From Bacteroidales bacterium (GTDB lineage Bacteria > Bacteroidota > Bacteroidia > Bacteroidales > VadinHA17): a stretch of 5,387 nt of DNA. The stretch spans positions 6,181 to 11,567 of the forward strand of contig PMEC01000249.1 of the NCBI GenBank assembly GCA_003155705.1, given 5' to 3'. A program made the translations under genes and the position numbers. Of the stretch, positions 1 through 5,387 are shown piece by piece. The notes below the pieces were generated by a model that searched no databases, was not told where the DNA came from, and saw only the letters and a list, made by a program, of their open reading frames with translations. How positions within the stretch are numbered: position 1 is the first letter of the stretch; each line of letters starts with the position of its first letter.

Positions 1-597
1 ATGTTTGACGATTTTTTTAGTTTGAATAACCCAAATTTTTTGGGTATCATGATGCGGTTTGTAATAAACATTGTATTTCTATTCATTCTTATTCAGCTCG
101 TTTATTTCAGATACGCTAAGAAGCAGAAGTTCTTATTTACCTTCTATCTGATGGGGATAATGACCTTCTTTATATGTTCCATGCTGAGATCAGTTTATGT
201 GGAAATTGGTATGGCAGTTGGTCTGTTTGCCATTTTCGGGATTCTACGGCTCAGAACAAGGAATTTCAGTGTAAAGGATATGGCATATACTTTTACGACA
301 ATTGGTCTGTCAGTAATTAATTCGCTAAAGTTGCTTAAGTTCCCTTTATTAGGAGTTCTGATCATCAACGGAATAGTTATTCTTGTAGCATATCTGCTCG
401 AGGAGTTCATAACAAAGAACAAGATTAGTTCACATTTGATTGTTTATGATAATCTGGAATTGGTTAAGCCTGACAAAAAACACAGGTTATTAAAGGATAT
501 TTCCACACGAACCGGTAAAGAGATATTGAGGGTCAAAATCCGAAAGATCAATTTTAAAAGGAAGATTGCAATCCTGGATATTTACTATAAAGAATGA
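1..597 (+). CDS. DUF4956 family integral membrane protein
   Basis: This 198-residue protein matches my recollection of the DUF4956 family, whose biochemical role is not established. Hydrophobic segments lie at about residues 17-37, 44-62, 66-84 and 96-133 (the last long enough for two passes). They are followed by a charged, probably cytosolic domain at 138-198. The family hallmark is the GLFAIFGILRLRT stretch at 74-86, followed by the 'VKDMAYTF...IGLSVINSL' pattern (91-109) and a C-terminal 'IVYDNLELVKP' block (147-157). The ATG is the first base of the window, so an upstream extension cannot be excluded, but the length and the beginning look natural for the family. DUF4956 genes are often found beside polyphosphate-polymerase (VTC-like) or CotH genes; any such partner would lie to the left. 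The gene converges on the phosphatase gene with only 6 bp between stops. Family call fairly sure; function unknown. Confidence 0.85.
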   Translation: MFDDFFSLNNPNFLGIMMRFVINIVFLFILIQLVYFRYAKKQKFLFTFYLMGIMTFFICSMLRSVYVEIGMAVGLFAIFGILRLRTRNFSVKDMAYTFTTIGLSVINSLKLLKFPLLGVLIINGIVILVAYLLEEFITKNKISSHLIVYDNLELVKPDKKHRLLKDISTRTGKEILRVKIRKINFKRKIAILDIYYKE

Positions 598-603
598 TCA
601 CCT

Positions 604-2505
604 TTAAATTCTGATACCAATTGCAAGGATATCATCTGTCTGGTTCTCATTTTTCTCGTCCCTCCATTGTTCAATCTCTTCAAAAAGCCTGTCACTTTGT
701 TCAGGCATTGAGCATTCCCGGATGTTTAGTAAGAAGCGTTTCAATCTGGAAGTCTGATATTTTTTATGATATTTCCCGCCAAATTGATCCGAATAACCAT
801 CTGAACATAAGTAAATTGTATCGCCTCTCTTTAACTGAATTTCCTCTGATGTAAAACGGCATCCGCTATCTTCCTTGCATTTCTCAATTAAGTTGGTAGC
901 CCGGTGTTCAATCAATTCACCTTTTCTGATCTGATATAAAGGATTTTTTACACCGGAGTAAGTAAGAATATTGGTTCTTGTATTAAGAGTGCATTGGATA
1001 ATATCCATGTCATCAGATATACCGGAAGTTTCTGTATCATGTCGCAGGAACCTGTGTATTTTGGAATATAAATGATGCAGGATCTCAGGCGGATCGGTCA
1101 GTTTTATCTCATTTACTGCCTGATCCAGTATACCGTAACCTAAGGTGCTTAGCAGGGCCCCGGGAATTCCATGTCCGGTGCAATCGGCTGCAGCAAAGAT
1201 TATTAAATCGTCGCGTTTACTGAAAAAATAGAAATCTCCACTAACGATATCTTTAGGTTTAAATAATATAAAACTATCCGGGAAACATTCTCTCACATAA
1301 AAATCATCTGGTAAAAATGTCTCCTGGATATGCTGTGCATAATTATAACTGTTCTCTACATCAATTATGGCTTCCTCAATCTTCATGTTTCTTATACTTA
1401 CCATTTCCTCAACTTCAGGAGACAGCCTAACCAGTTTCCTGATCTGATCATTTAAATCCCTGGTCTCATCTAAAATTTTATGAATACCGCTTTGGGGTTT
1501 TATTGAATATGAAAGTTTTTTAAGACGGTTGGGATTAACAGGAGAGACTTCATAATCAATATCCTGTAATAAAGCCGGAATTAATTTCACAAGTTCACGA
1601 TCCTTTCCTTTTTCAGATTCACTCAATTCAGAATAGGGTATAAGGCTGGGATGGGTTTTCTTCTTTTCGTCTTTAATATTATCGAATGTCCAGCCATTTA
1701 ATCGTTTTTCCCAGCTCCATCTCAGGTGTTCCACCCTTGCCATTGTTTCTATTTCCTTATCATTCAAATGAAGTGCAACCGGTTTAAAACCTTTTTTTAC
1801 CTGTCTTATCCTATACCCGATTGATAATAATTTTGTCGGAATATGAATGGCATTATCCATGTTTGAATATTTAATCTCAATTGGAAGATCATCAAAGTCA
1901 GATATATATTTGTTTTTAAAATCATCAGAATTATTTAAAATATTCCCATTTTGAGTTGTGTTCTGGTTTCTTATCTCATGCAAATATTTCGAATGGATTG
2001 CCCTTGCAAGTTTCTTTATCATTATCATATTGACCGCAACCGCTTCTTCATGTCGGATTACCTCATATCCGATTTTTTTCAACTGGGCCGGAATAAGCCA
2101 ATTTAGTTCATAATAGAACTGTTTTAAATCTTTTGTCAGGCTGCCTGAAGCCGGTTTAAAGTGATATTGCTCAAGGTCCATCCTTACAAGCATGGCAATC
2201 TCATCGTCAGTTATAATACAAGTCCGGCAGAATCCTTCAAACGGACGTATAAAAAGATTAATTGCGCTTAATTTTGCCGGTATTTCTGATGCATAGTTGA
2301 GCCAGAATGATTTTTCAGCTTTCGGAAGGTCTTGAAATTCTTTTTTAGGTGTACCCGGAAATGGAATCAGGTTCCGGAATCTCCTCATATCTTTGAAAAG
2401 ACCTTCAGCGATTGGGTCAATAAATGTTTTTTTATAGCCATTCTGTCCGGGTAAAATATCCTGAATTAATTGAATATTACTATTATATATGATCTTTGAC
2501 CACAT
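604..2505 (-). CDS. RyR-repeat protein with C-terminal SpoIIE/PP2C phosphatase domain
   Basis: Predicted Ser/Thr phosphatase of 633 residues, probably cytosolic (no signal peptide or membrane segment seen). The PP2C-like SpoIIE domain spans about 385-633. It has the 'NYAQHIQ' entry motif (388-394), SGD (Asp424), 'AADCTGHGIPGA' (Asp441), 'LCSDG' (Asp569) and 'QTDD' (Asp624/625), so the metal-binding acidic residues look intact. A RyR domain lies at about 245-322: 'ARVEHLRW' (256-263), GW (271-272), 'HPSLIPY' (285-291), KDR (301-303), 'LIPALL' (308-313). Residues 20-244 hold degenerate copies of the same pattern. A helical linker (about 340-385) joins sensor and catalytic parts. By analogy with SiaA it should dephosphorylate the SiaC-type domain encoded just upstream, with RyR modules as the likely ligand-sensing input (inference). 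The start is the first ATG; 22 in-frame codons before it contain no ATG, GTG or TTG, and the Shine-Dalgarno site is weak. Confidence 0.92.
   Translation of the reverse strand: MWSKIIYNSNIQLIQDILPGQNGYKKTFIDPIAEGLFKDMRRFRNLIPFPGTPKKEFQDLPKAEKSFWLNYASEIPAKLSAINLFIRPFEGFCRTCIITDDEIAMLVRMDLEQYHFKPASGSLTKDLKQFYYELNWLIPAQLKKIGYEVIRHEEAVAVNMIMIKKLARAIHSKYLHEIRNQNTTQNGNILNNSDDFKNKYISDFDDLPIEIKYSNMDNAIHIPTKLLSIGYRIRQVKKGFKPVALHLNDKEIETMARVEHLRWSWEKRLNGWTFDNIKDEKKKTHPSLIPYSELSESEKGKDRELVKLIPALLQDIDYEVSPVNPNRLKKLSYSIKPQSGIHKILDETRDLNDQIRKLVRLSPEVEEMVSIRNMKIEEAIIDVENSYNYAQHIQETFLPDDFYVRECFPDSFILFKPKDIVSGDFYFFSKRDDLIIFAAADCTGHGIPGALLSTLGYGILDQAVNEIKLTDPPEILHHLYSKIHRFLRHDTETSGISDDMDIIQCTLNTRTNILTYSGVKNPLYQIRKGELIEHRATNLIEKCKEDSGCRFTSEEIQLKRGDTIYLCSDGYSDQFGGKYHKKYQTSRLKRFLLNIRECSMPEQSDRLFEEIEQWRDEKNENQTDDILAIGIRI
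1540..1773 (-). other. RyR domain within the phosphatase protein
   Basis: Residues 245-322 carry the full ryanodine-receptor-type (RyR) signature. There is a first helix with E-x-x-A-R-x-x-H-x-x-W (253-263), GW at 271-272, a charged loop, HP-x-x-x-PY at 285-291, L-x-E-x-E-K-x-K-D-R at 294-303, and the closing helix IPxLLxxIxY at 309-318. RyR domains in bacteria are stand-alone or fused modules generally thought to act as ligand or interaction sensors; the ligand here cannot be read from sequence. Confidence 0.85.
1774..2448 (-). repeat. Degenerate RyR-like tandem repeats (protein level)
   Basis: Residues 20-244 repeat the RyR core in weakened form. The IPxxLxxI(G/N)Y-type helix occurs at 74-84 (IPAKLSAINLF) and 137-147 (LIPAQLKKIGY). 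It recurs at 221-231 (HIPTKLLSIGY) and again at 308-318 in the full RyR domain. The first two are each followed by a helix resembling the RyR opening helix (100-116, 161-178), and the third is followed by the true one. Spacings between copies are 63, 84 and 87 residues. The GW and HP-PY residues are mostly lost, so these copies may be structural rather than ligand binding. Confidence 0.6.
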
Positions 2506-2581
2506 GAGAACTTTATTAAATGCGAACCATTTCCCGTTTGAAAATAATAGATCGGATATTGATTTACGCTTTCAGATGTTT

Positions 2582-3493
2582 TTAATTAATCTCTGACTCA
2601 ATAAAATCAAAAGGGAACTTGACAATCTTTGACATCTCCTTTCCCACCTCATGCATATCCACGTCATCTTTTTCAAAATGCCAGTTTACTTTTACATTAA
2701 TACCCTTCAAACGCAGATTGGCTAGAATCTTACAAATGTCAAGAATCATTTTTCCTGACGACGAATTAAAATACTCAAAATCTAAGTTAAATTCGACAGG
2801 ATTTTCTTTTTCGTCTGATCTGATAAGGTAAAAGCTGAAATCATCCAGCCATGAAAGAATCTGGTCATAAAACTCCCTGACATCGGGAGGTCTTGATTCA
2901 CCTGAGATCTGAAAGATTTTATTTTCAGCATCAAGTATGACCTTAGGTGAACTTGGCGTCTGGTCAATAATCAACTTTCTCATGATGTATTTATTTATGG
3001 AAATTTGAGTTTCAAAATATGAATAGCCTCTTTTTACAGGCTCAAAACTGTAATTTATTCTGTTTCCGGATTTTCTTGCCATGGAGATGAAACCAAGTCC
3101 GGCCCCCTTTTCATCCTCTGCCGGTTTATGGTTAATTTTATTTTCATACAGGGTTTTTAATGCCGCCTCATCTGACTTATTTATCAGGTCGAGTCTATTT
3201 ATTAATTTGGCTTTTGTATAATCTGTTACCGGATTTCCGGATGTAACAATTATTTTGTCATCTTCCTTCCTGACAGAGATATGCGGTTGCAAACCAGGAT
3301 CATCAGGGGATATTAAAAAAGAGTACTCATGAATATTCTCAAGACACTCAACAACAATGGCATATAACCTTTTCCCGGTGATCTTGTTCAGAGATGTAAA
3401 CTCCTTTGATTTCTTTAGTTTTTTTAATAGTGATTCTATTTCCGGTAAATCTACAGGACCACGATAATCCAGAAATATTGCTGTTTGGGTCAT
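2582..3493 (-). CDS. SiaB-type kinase (DUF6272) fused to SiaC-type (DUF1987) domain
   Basis: A 303-residue two-domain protein. Residues 1-170 resemble SiaB-family kinases: a GHKL-like helix 'VVECLENIHEYS' (47-58) with Glu49 and Asn53 in N-box positions, 'VTSGNPV' (83-89), the glycine loop 'GAGLGF' (130-135), then 'INYSFEPV' and 'YSYFETQISI'. Residues 171-303 are a complete DUF1987/SiaC domain: 'TPSSPKVILD', 'ISGESRPPDVREFYDQILSW', 'FNLDFEYFNSSSGK' and 'VNWHFEKDDVDMHEVG'. In Pseudomonas aeruginosa SiaB phosphorylates SiaC on a Thr, SiaA removes the phosphate, and unphosphorylated SiaC activates the cyclase SiaD. Here kinase and substrate are one chain, and the phosphatase gene follows after 76 bp, suggesting an operon. 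The equivalent acceptor appears to be Ser244. The start is ATG at 3493-3491 with a weak AAAGG-like site upstream. Domain calls strong; activity and target are inferred. Confidence 0.88.
   Translation of the reverse strand: MTQTAIFLDYRGPVDLPEIESLLKKLKKSKEFTSLNKITGKRLYAIVVECLENIHEYSFLISPDDPGLQPHISVRKEDDKIIVTSGNPVTDYTKAKLINRLDLINKSDEAALKTLYENKINHKPAEDEKGAGLGFISMARKSGNRINYSFEPVKRGYSYFETQISINKYIMRKLIIDQTPSSPKVILDAENKIFQISGESRPPDVREFYDQILSWLDDFSFYLIRSDEKENPVEFNLDFEYFNSSSGKMILDICKILANLRLKGINVKVNWHFEKDDVDMHEVGKEMSKIVKFPFDFIESEIN
2585..2983 (-). other. SiaC-type (DUF1987) domain, residues 171-303 of the fusion
   Basis: This part has the length and full motif set of a stand-alone DUF1987 protein. It begins exactly at a methionine (codon 2983-2981) in the position where free SiaC-type proteins normally start. 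That suggests the fusion arose by loss of a stop between adjacent kinase and substrate genes. Translation from this internal ATG could in principle also release a free SiaC-like protein, but I see no convincing ribosome binding site in front of it. Confidence 0.8.
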
Positions 3494-3541
3494 ATTATGA
3501 ACCTTTATCTCAGGTATCTGAAAAACATTCCGGGACAGACT

Positions 3542-3551
3542 TCAAACAGTA
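3542..3551. repeat. 10-bp direct repeat, copy 1 (TCAAACAGTA)
   Basis: TCAAACAGTA occurs here and again at 3652-3661, exactly 110 bp away, both inside the divergent intergenic region. On the minus strand it reads TACTGTTTGA, close to a -7 element with one extra spacer base. It could be a regulator site, a duplicated promoter piece or chance. Confidence 0.4.
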
Positions 3552-3605
3552 AACAAAATTCAAATTCCCTTGAAATATTTTTCTAAATACATAATTATTA
3601 CTAAC

Positions 3606-3634
3606 TTGAATAGCTTTAAGCAAAGATATATTTT
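3606..3634 (+). promoter_or_regulatory. Candidate promoter for the TerB-ABC gene
   Basis: TTG (3606-3608), 18 bases, then TATATTTT (3627-3634) approximates the Bacteroidota TTG/TTTG - N17-19 - TAnnTTTG promoter with a mismatch at the last base. It lies about 68 bp before the ABC start codon. It overlaps the candidate minus-strand -7 element, so the two directions could compete. In such AT-rich DNA this kind of match arises easily by chance. Confidence 0.25.
3621..3628 (-). promoter_or_regulatory. Candidate -7 element (TATCTTTG) for the Sia-like operon
   Basis: Read on the minus strand these bases are TATCTTTG, a perfect fit to the Bacteroidota -7 consensus TAnnTTTG. A TTTG at 3656-3653 could be the -33 element, but the 24-base spacing is longer than the usual 19 or so. 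Transcription from here would give a leader of more than 100 nt before the kinase-SiaC gene. Weak prediction. Confidence 0.3.
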
Positions 3635-3651
3635 TAACAGGATAAATGTAA

Positions 3652-3661
3652 TCAAACAGTA
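3652..3661. repeat. 10-bp direct repeat, copy 2 (TCAAACAGTA)
   Basis: Second exact copy of the repeat at 3542-3551, 41 bp upstream of the ABC start codon. Identity does not extend beyond the 10 bases on either side. Confidence 0.4.
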
Positions 3662-3679
3662 CTTAAAGTGAACTAAAGT
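3661..3679. repeat. Tandem ACTTAAAGT / ACTAAAGT motif
   Basis: ACTTAAAGT (3661-3669) is followed after two bases by ACTAAAGT (3672-3679). Each half has inverted ACT...AGT ends, so the pair resembles two small dyads about one helical turn apart, 23 bp before the ABC start. The position suits an operator, but no known regulator is recognised and the match may be chance. Confidence 0.25.
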
Positions 3680-3702
3680 AAGATTTTCAAAAACCTCTAA
3701 TC

Positions 3703-5387
3703 ATGAATGAACCTGTATTAAAAGCACTAATGCAATTATTCGCTTTAATAAGCGATGTGCACGACAAGACAGGAATATCAGGGAAAGGCAGAGATATTGT
3801 AAGGTTATTCCTGTCACGCCACCTGAATAATGAACTGGTAATAAGATATATGGAAATGTTTGAAGAGTACATTGTCTTACATCATTCGGTGAATATTACA
3901 AAAGGAAGTATCAAAGACTGGAAACATATTTCACTTACATCTGTAAGGATACTGGCAATATGTGAAAAGATAAATGAAGAGCTTCATCAAAAACAAAAGT
4001 TATATATAATAGTACAGTTATTGGATTTTATTTTATTCAGCGCTGAAATAACTGAGATTGAACTGGATTTTCTTGAAACTGTGTCGACAGCTTTTAATAT
4101 ATCACAGTCGGAGTATAAGAACATTAAGAATTTTATTCTGTATTCTGTAAGTGATATCCCTGAGAAAAGCAGGGTAATGGTCATTGATAATGAAAATGGA
4201 CCTGAACAAACGGACTTAAAACATTTATATAAGGAGAATCTTAAAGGCAGAATCTTTATACTTTATATTGGAAGTACCAATACATATATTTTGCGTTATT
4301 CAGGGAATGAAAATCTCCTGTTGAATGGGCAGAATATTTTTCCGGGGCAGACCTACACATTTGATAATGGATCAACAATCAGGAGTTTAGGCATTAATAC
4401 AATTTATTACAACGATATTAACAGCATTTTCAGTGAAGAAACATTTAAACTGAAGATATCTTTAGATGCGGTTGATATATGCCTCAGGTTTAAGAACAGC
4501 GACAGTGGAATTCAAAAACTTAGTTTTCATGAAGAATCCGGGACCCTGGTCGGTATATTAGGAGGAAGTGGGGTTGGCAAATCCACTCTTCTGAACGTTT
4601 TAAGCGGGATAACTAAACCTCAAAGCGGTGAAGTGCTGATAAACGGATATAACCTCTATTCTGAAAGTGAAAAGAACCACCTGAATGGAGTGATCGGATT
4701 TGTTCCACAGGATGACCTGCTGATTGAAGAGCTCACCGTTTATCAGAACCTATATTACAGTGCCAGAATGTGTCTGGACAACTTTTCTGAAATCAAGTTA
4801 AAAGAGGTGGTTAACAAGACTCTTCTTGAATTAGACCTTAATGAAATCCGGGATCTCAGGGTAGGGAATCCCCTGAATAAAGTAATCAGCGGAGGACAAC
4901 GGAAGAGATTAAATATTGCTCTTGAACTGATCCGTGAGCCTACAATCCTTTTTGTTGACGAACCAACTTCGGGTCTTTCTTCGGTCGATTCAGAAATTGT
5001 GATGAATTTACTTAAAGACCTAACTTACAGGGGCAAACTTGTAATTATCAACATCCATCAGCCCGGTTCTGACATCTACAAAATGTTTGATAAAATAATG
5101 ATAATTGATAAGGGAGGATATCAGATTTTCTATGGTAATCCAACAGAGGCAATAGTATATTTCAAGTATAGGGCCAGCCTTGCTAATGCAAATGAAGATC
5201 AGTGCATTTCCTGTGGTAATGTTAATACCGATCAGTTACTTCAGATAATTGAAGCTAAAGTTATTAACGAGCATGGAAAGCCTACTCATATCCGGAAAGT
5301 CTCACCACGGGAATGGGCCGACAGATTCCGGGAAGAAGCCGTAAAGATTAACCAAAAAGTCAGCCATGGAGATCGGATACTTCCTGA
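3703..5387 (+). CDS. TerB-like / ABCG-type ABC transporter protein, 3' end outside window
   Basis: An open frame of 561 codons reaches the right edge without a stop. Residues 1-150 are helical and resemble TerB-like domains ('ALMQLFALISDVHDKTG' at 8-24; second repeat at 104-146). Residues 180-245 are beta-rich and FHA-like ('YILRYSGNENLLLNGQ'). The ATPase follows: Walker A GGSGVGKST (287-295), Q-loop Gln336, signature ISGGQRKRLNI (395-405), Walker B ILFVDE (415-420), D-loop region SGLSSVDS (423-430) and switch His452 in IHQPGS. The SGGQRKR signature and IHQP switch point to the ABCG/White-type class, so membrane helices are expected downstream as in half-transporters. A CISCGNVN element sits at 501-508. 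ATP hydrolysis should drive transport or a mechanical process at the inner membrane; the substrate is unknown. The ATG at 3703 is the first of the frame and lacks a clear Shine-Dalgarno site. It is divergent from the Sia-like operon. Confidence 0.92.
   Translation, partial: MNEPVLKALMQLFALISDVHDKTGISGKGRDIVRLFLSRHLNNELVIRYMEMFEEYIVLHHSVNITKGSIKDWKHISLTSVRILAICEKINEELHQKQKLYIIVQLLDFILFSAEITEIELDFLETVSTAFNISQSEYKNIKNFILYSVSDIPEKSRVMVIDNENGPEQTDLKHLYKENLKGRIFILYIGSTNTYILRYSGNENLLLNGQNIFPGQTYTFDNGSTIRSLGINTIYYNDINSIFSEETFKLKISLDAVDICLRFKNSDSGIQKLSFHEESGTLVGILGGSGVGKSTLLNVLSGITKPQSGEVLINGYNLYSESEKNHLNGVIGFVPQDDLLIEELTVYQNLYYSARMCLDNFSEIKLKEVVNKTLLELDLNEIRDLRVGNPLNKVISGGQRKRLNIALELIREPTILFVDEPTSGLSSVDSEIVMNLLKDLTYRGKLVIINIHQPGSDIYKMFDKIMIIDKGGYQIFYGNPTEAIVYFKYRASLANANEDQCISCGNVNTDQLLQIIEAKVINEHGKPTHIRKVSPREWADRFREEAVKINQKVSHGDRILP

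Larger units (their letters stand above)
3494..3702. promoter_or_regulatory. Divergent intergenic region between the Sia-like operon and the ABC gene
   Basis: These 209 bp separate two divergent gene starts and must hold both promoters if each gene is transcribed from here. The segment is very AT-rich and has no open frame worth calling. It contains a 10-bp direct repeat, a tandem AAAGT motif near the ABC start, and one perfect match on the minus strand to the Bacteroidota -7 consensus TAnnTTTG. I see no convincing intrinsic terminator, riboswitch or small RNA gene. Confidence 0.6.

Noticed and set aside
195..422. Minus-strand open frame of 75 codons inside the DUF4956 gene
   Set aside because: It lies wholly antisense to a recognisable membrane protein gene and its translation has no domain features; a shadow frame.
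591..606. Possible bidirectional terminator at the convergent gene ends
   Set aside because: Only a 6-bp gap with a short TGATCA palindrome; no stem of useful length and no flanking T-run, so no terminator is called.
621..854. Plus-strand open frame of 77 codons antisense to the phosphatase 3' end
   Set aside because: It overlaps the conserved C-terminal PP2C motifs on the other strand and resembles no family.
2782..2967. Minus-strand frame of 61 codons inside the SiaC-type domain (and an antisense frame at 2619-2831)
   Set aside because: Both sit within a clear DUF1987 domain in a different frame, with no sign of independent coding.
3507..3520. TATCT-CAG-GTATCTG short repeat and near-palindrome upstream of the kinase-SiaC gene
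   Set aside because: Too short and imperfect (10-bp dyad) to separate from chance in AT-rich DNA.
3687..4184. Two minus-strand frames (3687-3872 and 3987-4184) antisense to the start of the ABC gene
   Set aside because: The plus-strand frame continues without interruption into the ABC ATPase motifs, so these are shadows.
604..5387. CBASS, CRISPR or other nucleotide-signal defence system, suggested by the RyR domain
   Set aside because: No cyclase, effector nuclease, TIR, CARF, reverse transcriptase or repeat array is present. The neighbours fit a phospho-switch better.

Overview
The window looks like Bacteroidota DNA. It is AT-rich, it uses many ATA and AGA/AGG codons, and no gene start has a strong Shine-Dalgarno site. 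All four gene families (DUF4956 membrane protein, SpoIIE-type phosphatase, SiaB/SiaC proteins, and a TerB-like/ABCG-type ABC protein) are familiar in that phylum. The phylum call is an inference; I would not name a genus. No RNA gene, insertion sequence, CRISPR array or attachment site was found.

Layout. (1) 1-597, plus strand: a small DUF4956 integral membrane protein. Its stop lies 6 bp from the stop of the convergent next gene. (2) 604-2505, minus strand: a 633-residue protein with RyR-like repeats, one clearly recognisable RyR domain, a helical linker and a complete C-terminal SpoIIE/PP2C phosphatase. (3) 2582-3493, minus strand, 76 bp upstream of the phosphatase and probably in the same operon: a 303-residue fusion of a SiaB-type (DUF6272) kinase domain and a SiaC-type (DUF1987) domain. 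(4) 3494-3702: a 209-bp divergent intergenic region with short repeats and only weak promoter candidates. (5) 3703-5387, plus strand, running off the right edge: a large ABC protein with an N-terminal TerB-like domain, a beta-rich FHA-like segment and a complete ABCG-type ATPase. Its membrane part would lie beyond the window.

How the genes may work together. The two minus-strand genes contain the three biochemical activities of the Pseudomonas SiaA-SiaB-SiaC switch (phosphatase, kinase, phosphorylatable SiaC), rearranged into two polypeptides. The kinase is covalently joined to its presumed substrate. The phosphatase carries RyR modules in place of the membrane/HAMP sensor of SiaA. The usual output enzyme, the diguanylate cyclase SiaD, is not in the window, so the target of the switch is unknown. 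The divergently transcribed TerB-ABC gene is a neighbour and could be linked functionally, but nothing in the sequence proves it. This RyR-controlled, fused Sia-like switch is the best candidate here for an undescribed system.
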